Of a DNA stretch of 8,132 nt, positions 1 to 5,526 are shown one piece after another. Every line of letters starts with the position of its first letter. Positions within the stretch are counted from its first letter, which is position 1. Made by a program: the position numbers and the translations under genes. The notes under the pieces are model-generated. The model searched no databases and was not told the DNA's origin. It worked only from the letters and a program-made list of their open reading frames with translations. The stretch is taken from NCBI GenBank assembly GCA_018384465.1, contig JAHAYQ010000027.1:1-8132 (forward strand), given 5' to 3'. The stretch comes from Myroides sp. Lineage in GTDB: Bacteria; Bacteroidota; Bacteroidia; Flavobacteriales; Flavobacteriaceae.

Positions 1-963
1 TGGGATTCTTTAACATTGAGTACAGTAAATGGAATTAATGATTTGCCGGGCATGTATTTTTCAGATGCAGTGAATGTGGAGGATAAGGAGTTACAAGCAA
101 ATATTGCAATTCCTGCTTACTATGAGGCATACGAAAAACATTTTGAGTTGCCAATCATCCGACCGGTGCGTGTGGAGGAAGTATATGAAAAATACAATCA
201 GTTTTTTGTAAGAACCAACGGCGTTCAGTTTTCTGCGAAAGGAATTATCACTGCCACAGGAACTTGGAAAACTCCTCATTGCCCGAAATATCAAGGTTGG
301 GAAACGTTTGTTGGCAGACAATTGCATACAGGAGAATATAAAAACGCTGAAGAATTTGCAGGAAAACACGTTATTATTGTTGGCGGTGGCATTTCGGCCT
401 TGCAATTGTTAGGCGAAATTTCAGAAGTAACCAAAACAACTTGGGTAACCAGGAAAGAACCCGATTTTAGAGCCTATGAATTTGATGAAGAAAAAGGAAG
501 ACAAGCCGTAGCAATGGTAGAAGAAAGAGTGCGAGAAGGCTTACCGCCAAAATCAGTGGTTTCGGTAACGGGTTTACCTTTAACACCAGCCGTTTGCCAC
601 CTAAAAGACAAAGGAATACTCCAACGCTTACCGATGTTTCAAGAAATTACCAAAAATGGCGTACGCTGGGAAGACGGGACAGAATTACAAACCGATGTAA
701 TTTTTTGGAATACAGGGTTTAAACATTCGTTAGACCATTTAAAACCTTTAAATTTAATGAACGAAAAAGGTGGTATTGTAATGACAGGAAAACTTGCCAC
801 ACAAGTAGCGAAAGATCCAAGAATACACCTCACTGGCTACGGCCCTTCTGCTTCAACAATTGGTGCAAACAGAGCTGGAAGAATTGCTGTTAGAGAGTTG
901 TTGAAGTATTTGGGATTTAAAATGTATATTTCGTTTTTTTTTATCACAAAAGTCCATTCATGA
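1..963 (+). CDS. Flavin-containing monooxygenase-like FAD/NAD(P)H oxidoreductase (CzcO/COG2072 type), 5' partial
   Basis: The reading frame is open from base 1 (W-D-S-L-T-L...), so the TTG at 16 is not a true start; the N-terminal FAD-binding GxGxxG and probably 35-40 residues lie upstream. What remains shows the family pattern: WDSLTL...LPGM near the start, the ATGTW motif at about 253-267, then a second Rossmann fold with VIIVGGGISA (GGG at 382-390) for NAD(P)H binding, and a late FWNTGF motif at about 703-720. The family covers soluble flavoproteins that oxidise small organic substrates or act as NAD(P)H-dependent oxidoreductases; the substrate cannot be told. After NRAGR (about 868-882) the protein ends in a phenylalanine-rich tail (YISFFFITKVHS) whose last codons and TGA stop lie in a tandem repeat, so the natural C-terminus may have been changed. 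It converges on the toxin gene, with no clear terminator between. Confidence 0.85.
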   Translation, partial: WDSLTLSTVNGINDLPGMYFSDAVNVEDKELQANIAIPAYYEAYEKHFELPIIRPVRVEEVYEKYNQFFVRTNGVQFSAKGIITATGTWKTPHCPKYQGWETFVGRQLHTGEYKNAEEFAGKHVIIVGGGISALQLLGEISEVTKTTWVTRKEPDFRAYEFDEEKGRQAVAMVEERVREGLPPKSVVSVTGLPLTPAVCHLKDKGILQRLPMFQEITKNGVRWEDGTELQTDVIFWNTGFKHSLDHLKPLNLMNEKGGIVMTGKLATQVAKDPRIHLTGYGPSASTIGANRAGRIAVRELLKYLGFKMYISFFFITKVHS

Positions 964-1032
964 ATGTGATGATTTACACAAAAGTCCTATTAAAAATGTG
1001 ATGAACTGCACAAAAGTCCTATGAAAAATGTG
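945..1032. repeat. 32-bp tandem repeat, 2.75 units
   Basis: CACAAAAGTCC occurs at 945-955, 977-987 and 1009-1019, exactly 32 bp apart. Each unit is this 11-base core, seven variable bases, AATGTGATGA, then four variable bases; the third unit stops matching after AATGTG at 1032. Between units, TGTG and CACA form short inverted pairs with an 8-base loop. The array overlaps the last codons and stop of the oxidoreductase gene and ends just before the toxin stop codon. The period is not a multiple of three, so it is not a protein repeat. Origin unknown: it could be a dispersed intergenic repeat family or the scar of an insertion. Confidence 0.85.
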
Positions 1033-1035
1033 TTT

Positions 1036-1335
1036 TTATTTTTCAAGTCTGTTTTTCAAGTCCATTCGTTCGTGCAAAATTCTTGTTATCTCAATTGGTT
1101 TTTCAACAAACTTGCGATAGAAAATAATGTGTCGGTTTGTTTTTAGTCCGAATAGTTCGCCTTTAATTCCGTCATAATTTCTTCCGATGCTTGGGTTGTC
1201 TGCAATATGTTGGCAATTTTCAAGTAACATTTCATAATACTTGTCAGCTTGTTTTTCAGTCCATTTGTCAAATGTATACTCCCAAATTTTTGTCAAATCT
1301 TCAACGGCTTCATTAGTCAATTCATATTTTGCCAT
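1036..1335 (-). CDS. parE: ParE-family toxin of a type II toxin-antitoxin system (RelE/ParE superfamily)
   Basis: This 99-residue protein has the length and pattern of ParE toxins: an N-terminal strand (KYELTNEAVEDL), two helices with W-EYTFDKW, then NPSIGR at about 48-53, a central R-H-IIFYRK strand segment, and the C-terminal ITRILHERMD motif. ParE toxins usually block DNA gyrase, while related RelE proteins cleave mRNA; the target here is inferred from family only. The ATG at 1335 overlaps the antitoxin gene by 14 bases, the usual ParD-before-ParE order with translational coupling. The last residues (DLKNRLEK) are encoded by an 11-base direct repeat, TTTTTCAAGTC on the plus strand at 1039-1049 and 1052-1062, so the extreme tail may be a recent small duplication. 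No residue obviously needed for the fold is missing. Confidence 0.9.
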   Translation of the reverse strand: MAKYELTNEAVEDLTKIWEYTFDKWTEKQADKYYEMLLENCQHIADNPSIGRNYDGIKGELFGLKTNRHIIFYRKFVEKPIEITRILHERMDLKNRLEK

Positions 1336-1579
1336 TATTCCGTTTTTTCGCTTTTAATTCTTGAAGATGTTTTTTAGAGTCAAAATCGTGTGCAATTCCG
1401 CTGTCTATTCCTTTTTGGATTGCTGCTCTCAAAGCCATTGTTTTACTTTCTTCATCTTCTAAAAGTCGAAGCCCTGCACGAATAACTTCGCTTACATTTT
1501 TGTAGCGTCCTGCAGATATTTGACTACTTACAAACTGGTCAAAATAGCTTCCAAGTGATATTGATGTGTTTTTGCTCAT
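1322..1579 (-). CDS. parD: ParD-family antitoxin, ribbon-helix-helix DNA-binding
   Basis: This 85-residue protein begins with a ribbon-helix-helix domain: the strand TSISLGSYFDQFV (about 5-17), then SAGRYKNVSEVIRAGLRLLE (about 22-41), the classic ParD/CopG pattern. The C-terminal half (AIQKGIDSG...HDFDSKKHLQEL) is the part that wraps and neutralises ParE in the family. The ATG at 1579 is directly preceded by AAAGG with almost no spacing, too close for a normal ribosome binding site. It is the first gene of the operon and overlaps parE. ParD proteins repress their own promoter as dimers, with ParE as co-repressor; the palindrome at 1668-1684 is well placed to be that operator. Assignment to ParD rather than another ribbon-helix-helix antitoxin rests on the C-terminal pattern and the ParE partner. 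Confidence 0.9.
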   Translation of the reverse strand: MSKNTSISLGSYFDQFVSSQISAGRYKNVSEVIRAGLRLLEDEESKTMALRAAIQKGIDSGIAHDFDSKKHLQELKAKKRNNGKI

Positions 1580-1662
1580 CCTTTAAATATTTTTGGCATT
1601 TGTGAATAAAGTAAAGCGAATAAACGTAGTTAATTTTCTATTTCATTTCTTTAAACGCTCTT

Positions 1663-1693
1663 CAAAGTTACCAAATTTTGGTAATTATGCAAA
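1663..1693 (-). promoter_or_regulatory. Promoter of the parDE operon (Bacteroidota type)
   Basis: On the minus strand, TTTG (1693-1690) is followed after exactly 19 bases by TAACTTTG (1670-1663), a full match to the Bacteroidota consensus of -33 TTTG and -7 TAnnTTTG. The start of transcription would fall near 1657, giving a leader of roughly 78 bases before parD. The match is by eye; no start site is measured. Confidence 0.7.
1668..1684. promoter_or_regulatory. Candidate ParD operator: 17-bp perfect palindrome
   Basis: TTACCAAATTTTGGTAA consists of two perfect 8-base arms around one central T. It lies between the -33 and -7 boxes of the parDE promoter and overlaps the first three bases of the -7 box. 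A dimer bound here would block RNA polymerase. Antitoxins of the ribbon-helix-helix class usually bind such sites in their own promoters; that this is the site is inference. Confidence 0.6.
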
Positions 1694-2031
1694 TTTTTCA
1701 AGCTGTATTTTTAGATTCAGAAAGATTGAAGATTGTAGATATGGAGTTTGAAATAATTCTAACTAACGTATTTTTGTGGTATGGAAAAGGCGATTGTAGC
1801 GAAATTAAATCATTGGAAATAAGCGATAAACAGATGATTGGATCATCAACATTCCGTTATATGTCCTTCGAGAAATTCGGTCAATATTTTAGGAGTTGTA
1901 AAGAAAAATTTATTAAGGTATTAAGGGATATGCTATTTAAGAAAGGTACGGTTTCTTTTAATTTGGAGAGAGATATTGAAAAAATATTTTTTACAGTTAT
2001 AATAGTAAAAATGAGTTTGGAAGAGAATTAG
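1687..2031 (+). CDS. Hypothetical protein, small orphan ORF
   Basis: I do not recognise this protein. From the ATG at 1687 it has 114 residues; other possible starts are TTG at 1678 and ATG at 1741 (97 residues, starting MEFEIIL). The first half looks like strands (FEIILTNVFLWYGKGD), the second like a basic amphipathic region (SCKEKFIKVLRDMLFKKG) and ends in EKIFFTVIIVKMSLEEN. There is no signal peptide and no clear membrane segment. The start at 1687 lies inside the parDE promoter region, and no good plus-strand promoter is seen, which weakens the case for a live gene. The codon use is A+T-rich and plausible for the genome. It could be a real accessory gene, or a leftover 3' part of a larger gene, since the frame is open back to 1630. 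If it is not a gene, 1694-2111 holds only one short palindrome. Confidence 0.35.
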   Translation: MQIFQAVFLDSERLKIVDMEFEIILTNVFLWYGKGDCSEIKSLEISDKQMIGSSTFRYMSFEKFGQYFRSCKEKFIKVLRDMLFKKGTVSFNLERDIEKIFFTVIIVKMSLEEN

Positions 2032-2068
2032 AGCAAGTGTTCTTTTAAACTTTTAGAAAACAGTTGAG

Positions 2069-2082
2069 TCAAAATATTTTGA
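2069..2082. repeat. 14-bp perfect palindrome
   Basis: TCAAAATATTTTGA is its own reverse complement and lies in the spacer between the orphan ORF and the terminator. It could be a protein-binding site, but in such A+T-rich DNA chance is a fair explanation. No promoter boxes are seen beside it. Confidence 0.4.
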
Positions 2083-2111
2083 ACTTATGAAGGCGTAGGT
2101 GTAGCTAAAAC

Positions 2112-2142
2112 AAAAAACCTGTTCGTGTGAACAGGTTTTTTT
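2112..2142. terminator. Bidirectional intrinsic terminator
   Basis: AAAAAACCTGTTC (2112-2124) pairs with GAACAGGTTTTTT (2129-2141) around the loop GTGT, leaving a T-tract on either strand. It lies 35 bases beyond the rplT stop and so ends the thrS-infC-rpmI-rplT transcript, and also stops plus-strand transcription from the orphan ORF side. Confidence 0.9.
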
Positions 2143-2176
2143 ATATGTAAGTAAGATAAACGGGTTTTACAAACGT

Positions 2177-2521
2177 TTATTTAATTTTATTAACGATAGC
2201 TGTGAAAGCTTCTGGGTGGTTCATAGCTAAATCTGCTAAAACCTTACGGTTTAATTCGATGTTGTTAGCTTTGATTTTTCCCATGAATTGAGAATAAGAC
2301 ATTCCGTGTTGACGTGCACCAGCGTTAATACGCATGATCCATAATGAACGGAAATTTCTTTTCTTTTGTTTTCTATCGCGGTATGCATAAGTCATTGCTT
2401 TTTCTACCGCGTTTTTAGCTACTGTCCAAACGTTTTTACGTCTTCCGAAGAAACCTTTGGCTTGCTTCAAAATTCTTTTTCTTCTTGCTCTTGATGCTAC
2501 TGCATTATTTGCTTTTGGCAT
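2177..2521 (-). CDS. rplT: 50S ribosomal protein L20 (bL20)
   Basis: A 114-residue L20, the usual length, starting MPKANNAVASRARRKRILKQ. The basic N-terminal tail (RRKRILKQAKGFFGRRKN) threads into 23S rRNA, and the C-terminal globular part carries the conserved RSLWIMRINAGARQHGMSY and the ending LADLAMNHPEAF. L20 is a primary binder of 23S rRNA domain I needed for early 50S assembly. The frame extends upstream to 2566 (MMFFTSALLQ...), but that part is leader RNA and unlike any L20; ATG 2521 is the family start. It is the last gene of the operon. In E. coli and Bacillus L20 represses its own operon by binding mRNA; the structured 116-base gap just upstream fits a similar role. Confidence 0.97.
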   Translation of the reverse strand: MPKANNAVASRARRKRILKQAKGFFGRRKNVWTVAKNAVEKAMTYAYRDRKQKKRNFRSLWIMRINAGARQHGMSYSQFMGKIKANNIELNRKVLADLAMNHPEAFTAIVNKIK

Positions 2522-2540
2522 AATTTTAAATTTTTTTTGT

Positions 2541-2623
2541 AGTAGGGCGGATGTAAAAAACATCACTTTTGATCGGAATTTTTAATGATCAGCCCACTCC
2601 AGGGTTATTAAATTGTTTTAACC
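2541..2623 (-). ncRNA. Candidate structured leader RNA before rplT (hairpin plus three-way junction)
   Basis: The mRNA between rpmI and rplT can fold into four stems (plus-strand coordinates): 2603-2607 with 2619-2623 (GGTTA/TAACC), then an outer stem 2541-2548 with 2592-2598 (AGT-bulged A-GGGC with GCCCACT), which encloses two hairpins, 2550-2554 with 2560-2564 (GATGT/ACATC) and 2570-2574 with 2587-2591 (TGATC/GATCA). The second inner hairpin stacks directly on the outer stem with no unpaired base. The G+C-rich outer stem stands out in A+T-rich spacer and ends 19 bases before the rplT ATG. L20 autoregulation through mRNA mimicry of 23S rRNA is established in other phyla; binding here is inferred, and no energy calculation or alignment was run. 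Confidence 0.45.
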
Positions 2624-2637
2624 GAAAGAATCAGTTA

Positions 2638-2835
2638 TTATATGATTCTTAATTGTTCTTTGATGCTTCTTTCGTCTGCTTTATGTACTAAACCAGAGTG
2701 AGTTAAAGCTAATTTACGCTTTTTAGACTTCTTTGTTAAGATGTGGCTTTTGAAAGCGTGTTTTCTTTTAATTTTTCCAGAACCAGTAACGGTAAAACGT
2801 TTTTTGGCACTAGATTTAGTTTTCATTTTAGGCAT
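2638..2835 (-). CDS. rpmI: 50S ribosomal protein L35 (bL35)
   Basis: This 65-residue, very basic protein begins MPKMKTKSSAKKRFTVTGSG and contains KIKRKHAFKSHILTKKSKKRK, the hallmark of L35. It binds 23S rRNA in the 50S subunit. The ATG at 2835 is the family start. It lies 50 bases after the infC stop and 116 bases before rplT, in the widely conserved infC-rpmI-rplT order. A possible extra promoter lies in the short gap upstream, so rpmI and rplT may be made in excess of thrS and infC. Confidence 0.97.
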   Translation of the reverse strand: MPKMKTKSSAKKRFTVTGSGKIKRKHAFKSHILTKKSKKRKLALTHSGLVHKADERSIKEQLRII

Positions 2836-2877
2836 TTGTTCCTAGGTATTTATGTTATCTTACTTAACAATATTTTG

Positions 2878-2908
2878 CAAAAATACTAATTTTTCTTCTT
2901 AGGTGCAA
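2878..2908 (-). promoter_or_regulatory. Possible internal promoter for rpmI-rplT
   Basis: On the minus strand, TATTTTTG (2885-2878) matches TAnnTTTG, and TTG (2908-2906) lies 20 bases upstream inside the infC 3' end. The start would fall near 2871, about 36 bases before rpmI. The -33 box is only TTG, and TTTTGCAAAA at the -7 box is palindromic, so chance or a different role is possible. Confidence 0.4.
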
Positions 2909-3440
2909 TATACATAGTCATTCTTTTTCCTTCAAGAACAGGCATCGCTTCTACTTTACCATATTCTTCTAAATCTTGCGCTAAACGCAATAATAAGATC
3001 TGACCTTGCTCTTTATAGATGATTGAACGACCTTTAAAGAATACGAATGCTTTTAATTTAGAACCTTCTTTAAGAAACTTTTCAGCATTTTTCTTTTTAA
3101 ATTCATAATCGTGTTCGTCTGTTTGCGGCCCAAAACGAATTTCTTTTACAGAAACCTGAGCAGTTTTAGCTTTCAACATTTTGTCGCGCTTTTTTTGCTC
3201 ATAAAGAAACTTCTTATAGTCGATAATTTTACAAACCGGCGGAGCAGCTTTAGGAGAAATCTCTACTAAATCTAAACCTTGTTCATCGGCAATAGCCATT
3301 GCTTCGGATGTTTTATAAACTCCAGGTTCTACATTATCGCCTACTAAACGAACTTCCGGCACACGGATTTTATCGTTTATTCTGTGTGCATCTTCCTTTT
3401 TTTCTAGAGGTCTAAAACCTCTTCTGTGATGTATTGCTAT
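2886..3440 (-). CDS. infC: Translation initiation factor IF-3, probable non-AUG start
   Basis: IF3 binds the 30S subunit, keeps it apart from 50S and checks the start codon and initiator tRNA. The N domain (EDAHRINDKIRVPEVRLVGDN, then YKTSEAMAIADEQGLDLVEISP) is followed by a lysine-rich linker and the C domain with VKEIRFGPQTDEHDYEFK, KFLKEGSKLK and the ending VLEGKRMTMYIAPKKK. No ATG occurs in frame at the expected start. The sequence I-A-I-H-H-R-R-G-F-R-P matches the usual flavobacterial M-A-I start, placing the start at the ATA codon 3440-3438 (184 residues). A TTG at 3467 would add nine residues. Both are poor starts, as expected for infC, where IF3 represses its own non-AUG start in E. 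coli (AUU). The gene follows thrS after 37 bases (10 if TTG is used). Confidence 0.93.
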   Translation of the reverse strand: MAIHHRRGFRPLEKKEDAHRINDKIRVPEVRLVGDNVEPGVYKTSEAMAIADEQGLDLVEISPKAAPPVCKIIDYKKFLYEQKKRDKMLKAKTAQVSVKEIRFGPQTDEHDYEFKKKNAEKFLKEGSKLKAFVFFKGRSIIYKEQGQILLLRLAQDLEEYGKVEAMPVLEGKRMTMYIAPKKKN

Positions 3441-3477
3441 GGGTATAAAATTTATGCTTGTTGCCAAGCGGTTACAC

Positions 3478-5418
3478 TTAAAATTGTTTTATGGTTTTGT
3501 CGATCTCTTCTTGAATCATTTGTATGAATTCATCAATTTTCATTGAAGTGTTCGACTTGCCAGATTCACCTTGTTTACGAACAGAAACCGTGCCATTCTT
3601 TTCTTCCTCTTCGCCGATAATCAGCATGAATGGGAACTTTTGTAATTCTGCTTCCCGAATTTTTTTACCAATGGTTTCATTTCTATCGTCAAGCTTGGCG
3701 CGAATTTCGTGATTTTCTAACAAATTTAAAACTTTTTTCGCATAATTTTCATATTTCTCGCTCAAAGACAGTATCATAACTTGTTCTGGCATCAACCAAA
3801 GTGGGAAATGTCCTCCGGTATTTTCTAATAAAATTGCTACGAATCGTTCCATAGATCCAAACGGTGCGCGGTGAATCATTACCGGACGGTGCAACTTATC
3901 GTCGGATCCTTTATAGGTTAAATCAAAACGCTCTGGCAAATTGTAATCTACCTGAATGGTTCCTAATTGCCAACGGCGTCCTAAAGCATCTTTCACCATA
4001 AAATCTAACTTTGGTCCGTAGAAAGCAGCTTCACCTGATTCTATCACATAGTTCAACCCTTTATCTTTAGCAGCATTGATGATAGCTTGTTCTGCCTTTT
4101 CCCAATTTTCTACCGAGCCGATGTATTTATCTGGATTGTCTAAATCGCGAACAGAAACCTGAGCAGTAAAGTTTTCAAAACCTAACGAACCAAAAACATA
4201 CAACACCAAATCGATTACATTTTTAAATTCGGCATCTAATTGATCTGGCGTACAGAAAATATGCGCATCGTCTTGCGTAAAACAACGCACACGTGTTAAA
4301 CCATGCAATTCACCCGATTGCTCGTAACGGTATACTGTTCCAAATTCTGCATAGCGCTTAGGTAAATCTTTATAAGACCACGGTTTTGCATTGTAAATTT
4401 CACAGTGATGCGGGCAGTTCATTGGTTTTAATAAATATTCTTCGCCTTCTACAGGTGTGTGAATTGGTTGAAAGCTATCGGCACCGTATTTGGCATAATG
4501 CCCAGAGGTAACGTACAGTTCCTTGTGACCAATATGTGGAGTTACCACTTGTTCGTATCCTGCCTTTTTCTGTGCTTTCTTTAAGAATTGTTCTAAACGC
4601 TCGCGTAATGCCGCACCTTTTGGTAACCATAACGGTAATCCTTGCCCCACTTTTTGAGAGAAGGTGAACAAATCTAACTCTTTACCTAATTTACGGTGAT
4701 CGCGGCGTTTTGCCTCTTCAATCATTTCTAAATATTCGGTAAGATCCTTCTGTTTAGGGAACGATATACCGTAAACTCTTGTTAGCTGTTTGTTATTTTC
4801 GTCACCACGCCAATAAGCACCAGCAACTGAAAGAATTTTTACCGCTTTAATAATGCTTGTGTTAGGAATATGTCCTCCACGGCACAAATCGGTAAAGTTT
4901 GAATGATCGCAAAAAGTAATGGTTCCATCTTCCAAATTTTGGATCAATTCTGTTTTGTATTCATTATCTTTATATAATTCTAATGCTTCCGCTTTTGACG
5001 CGGCGCGCATTTTAAATTCGTGTTTTTCTTTGGCAATAGCCAAGATACGGTCTTCTATGGCTTTAAAATCGGCGTCCGAGATCTTGTGTTCTCCGAAATC
5101 GACATCATAATAAAAACCATTTTCAATAGCCGGACCAATGGTTAATTTAATGCCTGGATATAGTTCTTGCAAGGCTTGCGCCATTACGTGCGAGGTAGAG
5201 TGCCAAAAAGCAGTTTTACCTTCGTCGTTATTCCACGTATATAAAACCAAACTACCATCGGTGGTTAAAGGCGTAACAGTTTCAACGGTGGTTCCGTTAA
5301 AGTTGGCTGAAATTACGTTACGTGCTAAACCTTCGCTTATGCTTAAAGCGACTTCGTGCGGAGTAATGCCTGAGGCGTACTCACGAACCGAACCATCTGG
5401 TAATGTTATTTTAATCAT
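3478..5418 (-). CDS. thrS: Threonyl-tRNA synthetase
   Basis: This 646-residue class II synthetase charges tRNA-Thr. Domains in order: TGS (1-60, MIKITLPDGSVREY), editing domain with H73-x3-H77 (HSTSH) and C179/H183 (CRGGH) that clears mis-charged serine, catalytic core from about 245, and the anticodon-binding domain from about 545. The catalytic zinc ligands are C335 (MNCPHHCE), H386 (TQDDAHIF) and H516 (IHRAPFGS); motif 2 is RVRCFTQDD and motif 3 is RAPFGSMERF. All key residues are present and the length is full. The ATG at 5418 is the family start. It is the first gene of the thrS-infC-rpmI-rplT operon. The leader from the predicted promoter is only about 14 bases, too short for a T-box or a thrS operator like that of E. 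coli. Confidence 0.98.
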   Translation of the reverse strand: MIKITLPDGSVREYASGITPHEVALSISEGLARNVISANFNGTTVETVTPLTTDGSLVLYTWNNDEGKTAFWHSTSHVMAQALQELYPGIKLTIGPAIENGFYYDVDFGEHKISDADFKAIEDRILAIAKEKHEFKMRAASKAEALELYKDNEYKTELIQNLEDGTITFCDHSNFTDLCRGGHIPNTSIIKAVKILSVAGAYWRGDENNKQLTRVYGISFPKQKDLTEYLEMIEEAKRRDHRKLGKELDLFTFSQKVGQGLPLWLPKGAALRERLEQFLKKAQKKAGYEQVVTPHIGHKELYVTSGHYAKYGADSFQPIHTPVEGEEYLLKPMNCPHHCEIYNAKPWSYKDLPKRYAEFGTVYRYEQSGELHGLTRVRCFTQDDAHIFCTPDQLDAEFKNVIDLVLYVFGSLGFENFTAQVSVRDLDNPDKYIGSVENWEKAEQAIINAAKDKGLNYVIESGEAAFYGPKLDFMVKDALGRRWQLGTIQVDYNLPERFDLTYKGSDDKLHRPVMIHRAPFGSMERFVAILLENTGGHFPLWLMPEQVMILSLSEKYENYAKKVLNLLENHEIRAKLDDRNETIGKKIREAELQKFPFMLIIGEEEEKNGTVSVRKQGESGKSNTSMKIDEFIQMIQEEIDKTIKQF

Positions 5419-5437
5419 TGTATGAAATTTTATCAGG

Positions 5438-5470
5438 CAAATATACTAAAGAATTATTTTTGTTAACAAA
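5438..5470 (-). promoter_or_regulatory. Promoter of the thrS-infC-rpmI-rplT operon
   Basis: On the minus strand, TTTG (5470-5467) is followed after 21 bases by TATATTTG (5445-5438), a good Bacteroidota -33/-7 pair. Transcription would begin near 5432, about 14 bases before the thrS ATG. Confidence 0.65.
5455..5462 (+). promoter_or_regulatory. Possible -7 box of the sugar-gene promoter
   Basis: TATTTTTG on the plus strand matches TAnnTTTG and lies 64 bases before the acyltransferase ATG. It sits within the spacer of the divergent thrS promoter, so the two promoters would overlap. No TTTG is present at the right distance upstream, so support is weak. Confidence 0.3.
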
Positions 5471-5526
5471 AAATAGTGTGCAATGATTATGAAATGTTGT
5501 TGTTTTTGTGTTATTTCGTTGTTAAA

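Noticed and set aside
16..18. TTG as the true start of the oxidoreductase
   Set aside because: The frame is open upstream to base 1, the residues before it (WDSLT) fit the family, and the FAD-binding N-terminus would be missing.
91..833. Two minus-strand ORFs (104 and 64 residues) inside the oxidoreductase gene
   Set aside because: They overlap a recognisable coding frame in antisense, show cysteine/phenylalanine-rich shadow composition and have no promoter or partner.
945..1032. The repeats as a CRISPR array
   Set aside because: Units are directly abutting with only 7- and 4-base variable parts, so there are no spacers of normal length, and no cas genes are present.
945..2142. The accessory patch as a transposon or integrative element
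   Set aside because: No transposase, integrase, terminal inverted repeats or target duplication can be seen; only the repeats and the toxin-antitoxin genes hint at insertion.
2522..2566. N-terminal extension of L20
   Set aside because: The extra 15 residues are not found in L20 and the DNA carries part of the predicted RNA fold; MPKAN at 2521 is the conserved start.
3524..5425. Three plus-strand ORFs of 62-95 residues within thrS
   Set aside because: They lie antisense to a fully conserved gene, have no family resemblance and are shadows of its codon pattern.
5419..5437. T-box or other riboswitch before thrS
   Set aside because: The predicted leader is only about 14 bases, with no room for a T-box, and this control is mainly a Firmicutes feature.
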